64,000 nucleotides of DNA, from the NCBI GenBank assembly GCA_947685225.1, contig CANTUV010000007.1:16698501-16762500 (forward strand), in the 5' to 3' direction. A program made the position numbers and the translations under genes. Position 1 is the stretch's first letter, and each line of letters begins with the position of its first letter. Under the pieces are notes generated by a model, which was given only the letters and a program-made list of their open reading frames with translations, made no database searches and was not told the DNA's origin. Source of the stretch: Garcia nutans. Taxonomy: Eukaryota > Streptophyta > Magnoliopsida > Malpighiales > Euphorbiaceae. This document shows positions 23,399 through 34,160 of this stretch, one piece after another.

Positions 23399-23486
23399 TG
23401 TTTTGAAAAAATAAATTGAGAATGCAGATTTTAGAAAATATTAGAGAGTAAGTTAAAAAAAATAGAAAATCTAGAGAATATAAAAG

Positions 23487-25968
23487 TGTAACACCTAAAC
23501 AAATGTAACACTTTTATACCCTATATACGTACAATACATACACCCAACATATGTAATATACAAATATATGATACAAGAATGTCACAATCCATTTTAATAA
23601 AATAAACCCTTACTTTTTGAATATCTATAAACTTAAACCATTTAAGTGATGTAATGTAAATAATATATAAAACATTACTTGCTAAAACTCATACATAACT
23701 TCATTACCAAATGATTATCCAAATATTTTTTATAGTTTGCGATATATACATATATATACATCAAAATATAACATCATATACATGAAGCCAAAATATACAA
23801 AAGTATAAAATATGTACATGCTGGTAGTTTGTCTCTGATCTTGATATCCAACAATCAACTTTACACTCAAAATCTCAAGCCTAGACTCGACTCGGTCTAG
23901 ACGAACTCTCCGGTTTAACCGAATCTACCATGTCACCTGTGCGATGAATCACAATCGCTAAGGCAAAAGTCTAGTAATACAAACTTTGATAACAATAAAG
24001 TTCAAATGCAATACCAATGCATAATGCATAAGGATATTATATTTCATAACATTATATCTTAATATATTACTTAATTGAAGGACTAGGCCCAACCCAGCTT
24101 CAAGGGACTACTACATAATGTAACATCCCAACTAGGCTTCAAGGACCAAGCCCAACCCAGCTTCAAGGGACTGTTACGTCTTAGGCATGTCGCCAAATAC
24201 AAAACTCTAAAAATTAAATAACATACTAGGCATACAATTCTTTCATAGTTTCATTATCATTATCTTTCTCATTTTCTCAAGATCAAGCTAGGTACAAAGC
24301 CTCAATTATCTCATTTATGTCAATACAGTCATTACCAATGGCTTTACATACCATCTTTAATGTATGCATAACAAATTGCATTACTCATACATTTTGGATC
24401 ATTATCATACTTTGCACATAGTTCATATTGCATATAATGCATTTGTGACATTATACAAATCATAACATATTACTAATGCACCAACAATGTAGCAAGTAAC
24501 TTAATACATTTTCCAACCAAATGTGTTAAGTCCAAATGTCATGCAAATATAAGCAATTATTCAAAGTTTGTACTTACCTCTAAAAGCAACAAAACAAGCT
24601 CAAACACCACTTTCAACCTCCTCTTCTAAGAAGTCCCTCAACACTTGGATTAGGTAGCTCAAGTCTCTTCAAAGCCTAAATCAAATGTGATTATAAATAA
24701 TCACTTAGTAACACACTTATAGGAATATACAAAACCTCTCAACACAAGGATATGAAACACAAAGAAAATAAGGAAAAGAACTATCTGGGACAAAATCTAC
24801 ACATGACACGCTCAATAACATGGGCGTGTCAATGACCGTGCCCTAAAGCCACAACACAGAAGCTTTGACACGCTCAGTGACATGGACATGTCAAATAACT
24901 GTGTCCTAATCTCTGTATTACAGCAGATAAGACACGTCCAGAGGCATGGACATGTCTCTCCCGTGCCAAAACTCCTATAACACAGTAGCTATAACACGCT
25001 CAGTGACATGGGCGTGTCACTGCACGTGTCAATACTATAACATTACAGAAGCTATAACACACTCAGTGACATGGACGTGTCACTTCATATGTCACCAACA
25101 TCGAAAACAGGACCATCAACACGCCCAAAGACATGGTCTTGTCACCGGGCGTGTCAGGCCAAAATTCTGATATCAACACTTAATTGTCACATCCAAAATT
25201 ATCTTTCTTTACCCTTTTCAACTCTATACAAACTCAACCAAATCCATCATTATACCACTAAATATTTGAATATACATCACAACAACTCAATTAAAAGCAA
25301 AATACACAATTACAACCATGACTTCACAACTTAAAAGTTACACAACCCAAAACTCTTATTCTCTTCACCAAACTTAACCACATCTTCAATCTAACCCTAA
25401 ATTCATAGTTAACAACTCAAAAGAACTCCATACATACCAATACCAACCATTAACACATACTACACCAAACATCCAATTCACACATATACAAACTTCCATA
25501 GAAAATCAAGAAAACAAGTTGAAAACTTACTAAATATAGAGAAAATCCTCAAAACTCCAACTTGAATACTTAAAATCCTTCAATTACTTGAGCTTACAAG
25601 AAGCAAATTTCTCCTTTCCTTTGATGGAGGTAGCCGGCCTTCAATGGAGAAAGAAGAAGAAGAAGATGATGATGATCCACTCAACTCAATCCAACTAATA
25701 CCCTTATAAACTACACAAATTCTCACTTTCACTCTCCACCAAGTAAATATATATATATATATATATATTACTTAATTAATATATAAAAAAAAGTCATTTT
25801 CCACTAACCACTTAATTAATTCAAAATAACTTTTGACCATATTAAAATGTTGACTTCTATATATTATGTATATCTACATATATATATATATATCATTTAC
25901 ACATTTTTCACTTAATTATATATATATATAAATCATTTATTTAATTTTAAAAATTTTGAGATATTACA
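23487..25968 (-). mobile_element. complete solo LTR of family B (reverse orientation)
   Basis: 2,482 bp flanked by aaaag at 23482-23486 and 25969-25973. On the minus strand it begins tgtaatatctcaaaatt and ends in ...ggtataaaagtgttaca followed by a 17-bp extension ending in a second gtgttaca. It carries the hairpin block (23937-23960), a 63-bp-type minisatellite of gacacgccc/gggcgtgtc words (24805-25165) and a T-rich region. It is the full-length form of 17560-19068 and the reverse partner of 29727-32195. Confidence 0.8.
24805..25165. repeat. GC-rich minisatellite inside LTR-B
   Basis: Repeated phrases of the type acgctcagtgacatgggcgtgtc occur about every 60-70 bp. Each contains two opposed cgtgtc/gacacg half sites. 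It matches 30560-30845 in the plus-strand copy. Confidence 0.75.
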
Positions 25969-26312
25969 AAAAGATTATAATGTAAATATAGATTGAAGAA
26001 TAAAGAGAAAAATAAGAGAAATTAAAATTTTGAAATATGAAAAATTTTGAAATATAAGTGATATTTATAGAGTTAGCAAAAAAATTTAAATTAAAGAATA
26101 AAAAATAAATAAAACAAAAACAATAACCTAAATAAAATGTATTAATTTAATGGTTTGAACTAACGGTTTTTAACTGTTTCAAATTGTAAAAAATGCCAGA
26201 ATCTGAACCAAACCATAAATTAAGGTTCTGGTTCGGAGCAGTTTCGGTTTCGATTTTGACCGGTTTGATTCCGGTCCGATTTTGATTCTAAATCGAACCA
26301 TGGCCATGTCTA

Positions 26313-26320
26313 CTGGTCAA
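26313..26320 (+). repeat. decayed 8-bp TSD of hAT element, right
   Basis: ctggtcaa; see 16893-16900. Confidence 0.5.
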
Positions 26321-26432
26321 TCCTAACCTCTTTGCCACCAAGCCTTTATCTAAGGAACAATTGGGAGTTCTGCCCTTAGCTCAGACCTTTACTTCAAAAA
26401 AAGCCCTGGCACGGTGCAGGTTTTTAGCTTGA

Positions 26433-26993
26433 AACAAAATGATGTTTATCTTTGTGATCTTCTTTCCTATAGGTTGGCCGAGATAAATTTTATGGAGGTT
26501 TTTGAAAAGGACGTTTGGTCTTTCTAATATGGTTTTTTGCCCCCTGGTATCTCATGGTTCTCGAACCTTTGTCTCTGGCTCATCTGGTTAGAAGTTGTTC
26601 AATGTTATTTTGCTATATTATTTTGATGTTGGTTTGGAGTCCTGCTGCGTCCAAGCTATATCGGTCCATTTTATGTTTATATTTGAGGCTTCAATGGCTC
26701 TGAGATAATATTAAGACTATAGCTATTGATGGAATGCTCAGTCCATCATTTTTCAGTCTTTCCTTAGCAATGGTTCAGAGGATTGTTATAGGCTATTTCG
26801 CTTGGCTGTCTAGCCGATACCCTTTGATTTTTAAGGTCTCCTTTAGGACTACTTGTTTTATGGCTGTGATTGTCAAGCTTCTCCCCTAGCAGATTGCTTT
26901 GATCCAACCCTGTATGGTCCCCCTCACTATTTCAGGGCTTATGTATTCTGGGTTTTATTTTTACTATTATTATTCTCTTTTACTTATCAAAAC
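26433..26993 (+). other. 3' region of the ORF1-only LINE
   Basis: Non-coding, T- and G/T-rich sequence from the ORF1 stop to the 13-bp duplication, ending tattctcttttacttatc. There is no ORF2, and no endonuclease or RT motif in any frame that I could recognise. Confidence 0.55.
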
Positions 26994-27006
26994 ATTACAA
27001 AATCTA
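26994..27006 (+). repeat. 13-bp target site duplication, right copy (ORF1-only LINE)
   Basis: attacaaaatcta, identical to 8607-8619. Confidence 0.75.
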
Positions 27007-27380
27007 ATATAAGAATTGGAAAATAAAAATTCTTATATCCAAACCGTCCGTCCTTTGAGCTGGTAAAGATAAAATGTCCAGTCAAATTTAATATTTTTAA
27101 AAAGTACATCTCAATTATAAAACTAAACCATATAAAATTTGATGCCATGCATGTTTTAATTTAAAATCAAATTCAAATAGGCGATCGTTTCAAATAGTCA
27201 CGTATATTCCAAAATTTCATAATTTGAGAACTAATTAATAGCATAATTATATTTCCCTACGTAACATCACAGAGTTCTTACATTAATATGCAAAGGGAAA
27301 TAAAGAAAAAATGACATCAAAAACATTTGGAAAAACAATTCCTGTAAAAGGCTATCTGACATGATGTCTCCTAATTTAAT

Positions 27381-28605
27381 TTACTCGTTCTCGCAGTTTT
27401 GCCACCTCAAAACTTGCATAACTGCACGATTATAAAGCTCCCTATCCGAAACCTGCAATGAAATCGAACATCCAATTAATTTAAAAGCACAAGTAGGATT
27501 TCAATTACATCAAAACTCTATATAACTCATCTTAACGGGGTTGCCAGAAAATCAAATTGACAAATGTGAAAGTATCAGAAAATCAAATTGACAAATGTGA
27601 AAGTATCATCAACCGACATCAGAATAAACTGAACTGTACATACCACAGATAAACCATTCAATCCTCCTTCAGAGGTAAGTCTGGGATATCAAACCTATCT
27701 CATCAATCCTCCTCCATAGGTACGTCTGGAATATCAAACCTATCTTCATCAATCACTTTATTTATCACAGACACTGGAGATGGTAATGGAAAGTCAAGGA
27801 AACATCGTCTTAACCAATAACTGAATAAACAGTGTAGGAACAATAAAATGCAAACTACTCAATCATAATCATTCCTCAATGGCAACAATGAAGAAGCACA
27901 AGCATTATATTCATGTTTGATAGAAACCTTAAGAAATTTGAAATACAATAAATCAGAATATATGCAACACCAGCTTAATACAATCCATGAAAGAACGCCA
28001 AACAACTTAAATCAAAGGATCACTTTTATCACAGACACATCTGCCAATTCAAATTTTCTCACAGTATTAGTGTCCAAGAACTAATTTGTATTAAAACTTC
28101 TTAGATCAATGATGCAAAAAGCACTGACTATACTGAAATGAAGCTACATCAAGTGCATCACAAAAGAATAACAAGCAGGCTACAGAGTTTTCATAGGTTC
28201 AATAGCTGCACAGTTTTTTCTCTTTTTTCTTCATTTAAAATCAATAAAATAAAATAACCAGGAAAAAATTGATCTATCCATTCTTTTAGACAACAATAAA
28301 TGTTATGCACAGAAGCAGGCAAACAAGAAACACACGTTCAATTTTCTAGCAAAGGATATTTATCGACATGGGATCATCCTTCTCACCACGATTGCGGCTA
28401 TTATCTAGTTCTCGAATAATTTCAGGAGTTATCTATAGTCACAAGAGGCATAAAGATTAAATGGTGTCAGAAATAAAATCCAATAAATTTCCAGTTCATT
28501 CTTTGTCAACGAAAAAACTTGAATGATCTTACTAATTTATGCTTTTGCTTTCCCACTAGGAATCTAAGATTGTCTTTGTCTTCTTTCTGCAGTTCGTTCT
28601 TGTAC
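27381..28605 (-). CDS. possible multi-exon host gene fragment, function unknown
   Basis: Four exon-like blocks read leftwards, each bounded by plausible splice sites: 28605-28533 (acceptor ttgcag, donor GTAAG; YKNELQKEDKDNLRFLVGKQ), 28432-28387 (acceptor ctatag, donor GTGAG; ITPEIIRELDNSRNR), 27773 to about 27720 (acceptor tctccag; VSVINKVIDEDRFDIPD) and 27452-27381 (acceptor attgcag; VSDRELYNRAVMQVLR, stop TAA). The phases fit when joined. The composition (charged, Lys/Glu/Asp-rich) differs from the surrounding transposons. The 5' exons are not visible; the Athila remnant begins at about 28.8 kb, so the gene is either truncated or continues through it. I do not recognise the protein. It could be a decayed gene copy rather than a working gene. 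Confidence 0.35.
27547..27609. repeat. 31-bp perfect tandem duplication
   Basis: The unit cagaaaatcaaattgacaaa plus tgtgaaagtat occurs twice in a row, apparently in an intron of the possible gene. Confidence 0.85.
27659..27753. repeat. imperfect tandem duplication at a candidate exon end
   Basis: catcaatcctcctccatagg is duplicated about 45-50 bp away as caatcctccttcagaggtaa. The following tatcaaacctatc is shared too. It copies the end of the third exon-like block, including its region around the possible donor site. Confidence 0.7.
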
Positions 28606-28854
28606 CTGCAAGAATGTGATACACAGCTTCATCGTGCTTAATAATAGCCAATTTGGAAGGAAAAAAGAAAAGGAGAGAAAAAAAAAAAGGAAGAGGGAAG
28701 GACAGAACACAAGACTAATATGTGATTTGGTAGAATGAATTGAATGTAAATAAATGAGAATTTAACAGAACAAACTGAACTCTCATATTTTTTTCCTGTT
28801 CTCTTGGATGTTAACCTGCACTTTTCTTCTCAGAAGGGTGAGGAGGAGAATGAT

Positions 28855-29721
28855 GTCGCTCTTCGGTGTCCTCAAAATCATCAACTTCTCTCATTAAACT
28901 CATCATCATCAATGTCCACATTAGCATTTGCAGGACCTAAAGCTACATATCTCCATCCTCTCTTTTCTACCAATCTCATTGCAAGAACCATTATCATGTC
29001 AATTGTTGTTTTTTCAGAAATTGGTGTAAGATGATCATAACGAATACCAATAAAATTCTCAATTTTAGTAATTAGGCCCCCAATGACTATCTTTCCCTTA
29101 GGTTTAACAACTTCTTCACACCATTTTCAAACCAATACCCGGCATTAAATGTTTCCCTTTCTAAGGCACACTAGAAAAAATGTAATTCCTTAGAATTAAC
29201 ATTTTCTTGACTTTCACCTCTACCAAAAATAGTATTAGCTAAGACAATATGAATATACTTATAGAGTGGATTGGTAAAATTAGAGGCCTTAGAACTCTTA
29301 CTTTTAAATCGATTAAGCTCGCCTAACCTAATCCAAGTCTCTTATTCCTTAAACCCTTCAACAAATCCAAAAGTTCCACACAATCCTTCCATTCCTATGG
29401 CATCTCCAAGAATATTAATATCCCAATCATAATCAGTGTTGGCTAATTTAAAATTCACTTTGCCATTATGCCTATTCAACCTATCTGGAGGGGTGAACAT
29501 AAAAGTTCTCAAAAACTCCAAAGTGATCTCAGCATAAGTAGGAAAATGCATAGTTACAAATGATAACCAATTCACAGCAGTAAATAGTGTCACTAAATCA
29601 TTATTCCAAGATAATTTTTCAACAACATTTTCATCAACTATTTTTCCAGAATTAAGTTCATGGTACCTTTTACATTGCACTTCATCTCAGAATTGAATTT
29701 AAGGATACCTATTTGGAAGTT
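28855..29721 (-). pseudogene. ATHILA ORF, C-terminal part (after integrase)
   Basis: Best open part is 29680-29342: NWLSFVTMHFPTYAEITLEF and GKVNFKLANTDYDWDINILG, which follow the ATHILA ORF-1 family pattern (a PTY..LTLEFL motif and a .F.L.N..Y motif). After a stop it continues with NPLYKYIHIVLANTIFGRG near 29225-29280 and KIVIGGLITKIENFIGIRY near 29045-29100. It ends with an acidic stretch and a stop near 28810. Function is unknown; in Athila this ORF sits where retroviruses have env, but no signal peptide or membrane segment is visible here. Its N-terminal part continues right of the solo LTR at 32196-32400. Confidence 0.7.
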
Positions 29722-29726
29722 AAGGA
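29722..29726 (+). repeat. 5-bp TSD of solo LTR-B, left
   Basis: aagga, repeated at 32196-32200. Confidence 0.9.
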
Positions 29727-32195
29727 TGTAATATCCCAAACTATACCCTAAAATTTTTAGAATGCTTATTGTTGTATTTGGATTAAATGTTATAAGTGTA
29801 TATATGTTTAAGTGGGAAGATAAGAAAGGATAGAGGAGTGTGTATATGTTGTATATATAGAGATATATGCAACATATACAAGTCAACATTTAATTAAGGT
29901 TAAAGGAGATATTTTGGTTATTTTAAATGAAAATTTAAAATAAGTGGAAGATGATATTTTGGTTGTTTATATTATTATATTATTAAAATTGCTTGGTGGA
30001 TATCTAAAGAGAGGTTTTGTGGTTAAGAGAAGTTGACTTTATTTTTTTTTTCTATCATCATCTTCTTCTTCTTTCTTTGTTTTGGCGGGCTATCACCATA
30101 GCAAGAGAGGAAAGAGAGATTTTGCTCATCCAAACTCAAGATTGAAGGGTGTTTCAAGTGATCAAATTGGAAATCTAAGGGTCATCACTTTTGGTAAGTT
30201 TTCCACCTGAGTCTTTGGTTTTCTTTTGAGTTTGTGAATTGAGCTTGGTATATGGTTGTTGTTGATATGTGTATGTTTGATTGTGGTGTGTTTGACAGTG
30301 TTTGGTCTAATTGATTTTGATTTTGGGGTTGGTTTGAAAGAAAGGTTAAATTTGGTGAAAGAAAATAAGTGTTGTGGATTGTGTGGGTTGAGTTGTTATT
30401 ATGGTTTTGATTAAATGCATGAAATTGAGTTGTTTTGATGTTATGCAAGTTTATTATGGTTTATTGATGTGTTTGGTTAAGTTTGTTTGGAGTGGAAGAT
30501 GGTGAAAGTAAGAGGTTTGTTGGATGTGGTGTTGTTGGTGTCGGAATCAGAATTTTTGGCCTGACACGCCCATGAACATGACCAAGTCTTTTGGCGTGTC
30601 AATGGTTCTATTTTCTGGATGGATGACATGACCAGTGACACGCCCATGTCACTGAGCGTGTCACAGCTTCTGTGTTGGAGTAGTATTGACACGTCCAGTG
30701 ACAGGCCCATGTCACTGAGCGTGTCATAACTACTGTGATGTTGGTGGATTGACATGGCCAGTGATACGCCCATGTCACTGAGCATGTCAAAGCTTCTATG
30801 TTGTGAGTTTAGGGCACGGTCAGGGACATGCCCGTGTTGTTGAGCGTCTCATGTGTAGAGTTTTCCCTAGTTGGTTCTTATCCTTATTATCTTATGTGTA
30901 TCTCTAAGTGTGTATGGTCACTTTTGGATTAGGTTTTGAAGAGATTGAGTTGCCCTAATCCAAGTGTTGAAGGATTCTTAGAAGAGGAGTGGTTAGATTG
31001 GTGTGAGTTGCTCTTGAGGTAAGTACAAACTTTTCATGATTGCATATATTTATATGACTTTGGAGCTTAACACATTTGGTTGTAAATGTGTTAAGTAATC
31101 TATTACATTGTTGATATAATTGATTAATGCTATGATTTGCATAATGTGAAAGATAAAATGATCATTCAAAATGTATATACAATGTAATTGGTTATATATA
31201 CCCTAATGATGAGATGTGAAGCCATTGTTGTTGGCTATAATGATGCAAATGAAATAATTGGGGCATGGTTGCCTAGATGATTATGAGAAAATGAGAACGG
31301 AATTGATAATGAAATAATAAAAGAATTGTGTGCTTAATGTGTTATTCAATTTTCAGAGTTTTGTTGTTGGTGGCATGCCTAAAAGTAACAATCCCTTGAA
31401 GCTGGGTTGGGCTTGGTCTTTGAAGCCAAGTTGGGTTGAAGTTTAGCATGCTTAACTCCCCTTGAAGCTTGGTTGGGCCTAGTCCTTGAAGCCTAGTTGG
31501 GATGTTACATATGAGATGTTCTCATTGTGATAATGAATCACCTAAGGGCTTGATAAATGTGATTGTTGAACCAAAACATTAACTCTGAAAGTTGAATGAC
31601 ATATTAGTTTCTTTTGAGCCCATGCTTATCTTTGTTTAAATGTGAATCATGAATGATAAAATATTTGATTAATATAATGTAATGTTATGAAATATGATAT
31701 CCTTGTGTATTGTTTATAATGTTTGAATGTATGACATTGGCATTACATTAAAGCATATTGTTATTTGGTTTGTACCACTAAGCCGTTGGCTTAGCACGAT
31801 TGTGATTCATCGTGCAGCTGATAGGGTAGATCCGGTTGAACCGGAGAGTTCAGCTAGACCGAGTCGAGTCTAGGCTTGTGAAGTGTTGATTGTGGACTTC
31901 AAGATCAGAGATGAACTGCTAAGCATGTATAATTATATATATATTTTTTGAAATTGTGGATTTTGATGTATATATATATGTGTATGTATATGCCGTTACA
32001 TTTTTTGCTGCCTAATAAACAGATGTTTTATCTATTATGTTTTATAATAAGACTTGAATGTTTTCAGTTTTCTCATATTGCTAAATTGAAAGATTGGTTT
32101 GTTTAATATAAATCATGACACTCTTGTATCCGATATGCGTATATTACATATGTGGTTGTATGTAGTGTGCGTATATAGGGTATAGGGGTGTTATA
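29727..32195 (+). mobile_element. solo LTR of family B (forward orientation)
   Basis: 2,469 bp, starting tgtaatatcccaaac and ending ggtataggggtgttata, with an exact 5-bp duplication. It interrupts the ATHILA ORF. It contains the 63-bp minisatellite, two head-to-tail ttgaagc(c)tggttggg repeats (31390-31505) and the conserved hairpin block gcacgattgtgattcatcgtgc (31795-31816). It is not coding: the repetitive LSDMG-type frames at 30.5-30.8 kb on the minus strand are translations of the minisatellite. Confidence 0.88.
30560..30845. repeat. 63-bp minisatellite inside LTR-B
   Basis: gacacgcccatg-type words start at 30563, 30637, 30700, 30763 and 30825, giving a spacing of 62-74 bp. Each unit contains gacacgcccatgtcactgag followed by cgtgtca, with opposed gacacg/cgtgtc half sites, and a cttctgtgttg spacer. 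Confidence 0.85.
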
Positions 32196-32200
32196 AAGGA
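32196..32200 (+). repeat. 5-bp TSD of solo LTR-B, right
   Basis: aagga, as at 29722-29726. Confidence 0.9.
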
Positions 32201-32420
32201 GGTGGTGATGAAGATGAAGATGAAGTTCATGAAGATTCCACTCGTCTCCTCCTTTTAGAGCTTTCTCCCTTTGATTTCTTTACTTAAGTCTTACTTCTTG
32301 GTATTTTTGTGTGGATTTGTAGATGAAATTTGATGAAAATTTAGTTGAAAAGGAGTGTTTGGGTGTGGTTTGAGAGTGCAAGGTTGTGGGATTTAAAAAT
32401 GGGAGGTTAGGGTTTGCAAA
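32196..32420 (-). pseudogene. ATHILA ORF, N-terminal part
   Basis: On the minus strand the reading ...KSKGESSKRRRRVESS, then a Ser-rich run, leads into the solo LTR. It joins the frame of 29721-29342 once the LTR and one TSD are removed. The basic, Ser-rich start is typical of the N-terminus of ATHILA ORFs. An in-frame TGA follows VESS. Confidence 0.55.
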
Positions 32421-32454
32421 AGTGAGAAGAGAGAAAATATGATGGTTTCATAGG

Positions 32455-32810
32455 AGCTGGGGTGCCACAGCCATGGCAAGGAGTGCCACGGCGTGGGGAT
32501 GCTTTTGACTGGTCAATAGGCTCCTAAGACCTATCTCGGTAGATTTGTTTGTAAGGCCACGGTTGTGGCCTAGGGTAGCCACGGGCGTGGCATTGATTTT
32601 GCTACTACCATTTTTCTTCATGAAATTGTGCATCCATTTTGGCGGTTTCATTTTGGAGTTCACAGCCGTGGTCTTTATGAGCCACGGTCATGGCATTTGT
32701 TTTGCCACTGCCTTTTCAAATTTCTTTTTCTCTTAAATTTTCACAGCTTCAATCTGTATCCCACAGGTGTGGGGTTGGCATGCCATAATCGTGGCCTCTA
32801 GTTTCCTTCA
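32455..32810. repeat. roughly 100-bp repeats with palindromic GCCACGG/CCGTGGC words
   Basis: Paired words such as gccacggttgtggc and gccacgggcgtggc occur near 32461, 32555, 32660 and 32758, at a spacing of about 98-105 bp. The region lies between integrase and the ATHILA ORF and resembles 39385-39705 inside the LTR. No coding function is apparent. Confidence 0.7.
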
Positions 32811-32949
32811 CTTTCTTGTGATTTTGATCTTCAAATTGTCTGGAAAACAAAATTTAAAGTATCATTAATTAAAATCATAGGAAAAACAAAATTAAAATTA
32901 TTGAAAATAATAAAGAAACGTAAAAATTACTGGGTTGTCTCACAACAAG

Positions 32950-34160
32950 CACTAATTTTATAGTCATTAGCTTGACTATCTCTACCGTTGGACATGTTAT
33001 TTGAAGTGACAGACACTTCCACTGTCTGTTGGATCACCGGTGTAATAGGACTTCAACCTTTGACCATTTACTTTAAAAGTTTCTCCTCCTTAATTTTGAA
33101 TGTCAACTGCACCATAAGGATAAACTTTTATAACTTTAAATGGTCTCGACCATCGCGACTTTAATTTTTTCAGGAAAAAGCCTTAACCTTGAATTGTACA
33201 ATAAAACTTATTGTCCTTCATGGAATTGCTTTGGTTGGATTGACTTATCATGCCATGCTTTTGTTCTTTCCTTGTAAATCTTGGCATTTTCATAAGTGTG
33301 AAATTGAATTTCATCCAACTCACTTAATTGCAGAAAGTCACTTTTGTCCTGCTACTTTCAAATCCATGTTCAATTGTTTGATGGCCCAATATGCTTTATG
33401 CTCTAACTCCACTGGTAGGTGACATGCTTTCCCAAAGACAAGACGATAATGAGACATACCATTTGGGGTTTTGAAAGCTGTTCTGTAAGCCTAAAGTGCA
33501 TCATCCAATTTAAAAGACAAATCTTTTCTTGAAGTGCTAACTGTTTTCTCCAAAATCTGTTTGTGTTCCCTATTTGATATTTCCACTTATCCACTAGTCC
33601 GAGGGTGATAAGACGTTGCCACCTTGTGGTGTACTCCATATTTCTTTAGAAGAGTGTCAAAGCTCTCATTACAAAAATGAGTACTACCATCACTGATCAT
33701 AGCTCTAGGAACTCTGAACCTTGTGAAAATATTTTTTTAATGAACTAAATTACCACTTTAGCATCATTTGTTGGACTTGCGATTGCTTCAACCCATTTGG
33801 ATATATAATCAACTACCACTAGGATATACTGATTATTGAATGAAGGTGAAAAAGGTCCTATAAAATCAATTCCCTAAACGTCAAAAAGTTTAACTTTAAG
33901 GATTGAATTAGGTGGCATGTCTTGTCTTTTTGAAATATTTCCAGTTCATTGACAACAATCACAAGACTGAACAAAAACTCTTGTATCTTTATACATTGTT
34001 GGCCAGAAGAATCCAAATTTCCAAATTTTAGCAGTCGTTTTAAATGTGCTGGAGTGACCACCACATTCTTTGGAATAACAGAACTCCAAAATACTTTTAA
34101 TCTCTTCTTCTGGTATGCATCTATGAATCATTCAATCCCCATAATGCTTAAATAGAAGAG
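32950..34160 (-). pseudogene. integrase (Athila)
   Basis: The HHCC zinc finger opens it at 34131-33949 (RCIPEEEIKSILEFCYSKEC, ending VQSCDCCQ). The core follows with GIDFIGPFSPSFNNQYILVV at about 33810-33870, where the first catalytic Asp is present. The strongly decayed C-terminal part includes RLRLFPEKIKVAMVE near 33125-33175, the Athila version of the LRLFPGKL motif. Stops are frequent from 33800 leftwards. The enzyme would insert element cDNA into chromosomes. Confidence 0.8.

Larger units (their letters stand above)
16901..26312 (-). mobile_element. hAT-derived element hosting LTR insertions and a duplication
   Basis: The termini are inverted: tagacatgactacgattc at 16901 and, from the other strand at 26312, tagacatggccatggttc. 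Subterminal sequence on the left (aaccgcc, gaacccc, atagttcaaag words) parallels the 3' end of the hAT at 46796-49983. The right end parallels its 5' end. Non-LTR sequence inside (17050-17560 and 19100-19491) matches, on the minus strand, the 5' leader and first codons of that hAT's transposase (for example aaaatataattgaagaaatt against aaaatataatggatgaaatt). The transposase body is gone, so this is an internally deleted, non-autonomous relative. It inserted in the LINE ORF1 and later received at least two solo LTRs. Confidence 0.7.
8886..26432 (+). pseudogene. LINE ORF1 pseudogene (DUF4283 and CCHC zinc knuckle), in three pieces
   Basis: Pieces are 8886-9509, 15972-16900 and 26321-26432. The likely start is the ATG at 8886 (MDFSAKDINEII). 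A DUF4283-like core follows, with KILSFRSFSGG at about 9017-9049 and, after a frameshift near 9120, APWNISSSLLILK at about 9181-9219. The zinc knuckle (YERPYDYYFLCG and GHLKKVCYE) is cut exactly by the Tat insertion: the Cys-containing half lies at 9490-9509 and the His/Cys half at 15972-16008. The C-terminal part runs 16773-16900 and resumes at 26321 (KPLSKEQLGVLPLAQTF), ending at TGA 26430-26432. In autonomous plant L1s this protein is the RNA-binding partner of the element RNA. Several frameshifts and a stop in the N-terminal region make this copy dead. Confidence 0.7.
8620..26993 (+). mobile_element. L1-type LINE derivative with ORF1 only, split by two insertions
   Basis: When the Tat retrotransposon (9510-15966 plus one TSD) and the hAT element (16901-26312 plus one TSD) are subtracted, about 2.5 kb remains. 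This consists of a 5' leader (8620-8885), one ORF with a DUF4283-like and a CCHC zinc-knuckle region, and a 3' region of about 560 bp ending ...tattctcttttacttatc before the duplication. The exact 13-bp duplication and the intact order argue that it inserted as one unit. No endonuclease or reverse transcriptase is present, so it would have depended on an autonomous LINE. An AT-rich block at 16545-16770 inside the ORF looks like a further small insertion, but I could not find its boundaries. Confidence 0.65.

Noticed and set aside
24805..25165. CRISPR-like array
   Set aside because: Repeats are imperfect, spacers are not unique, the DNA is plant nuclear and inside an LTR.
24946..25334. Frames with repeated MDMSL/CHCTC-like peptides
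   Set aside because: Translations of the LTR-B minisatellite.
28803..29727. env glycoprotein gene in the Athila element
   Set aside because: The ORF sits at the env position but shows no signal peptide, membrane span or cleavage site; it matches the ATHILA ORF pattern instead.
30477..30790. Repetitive LSDMGVSL protein on the minus strand
   Set aside because: It is produced by the 63-bp minisatellite in all copies of LTR-B; no start context or conservation of frame.
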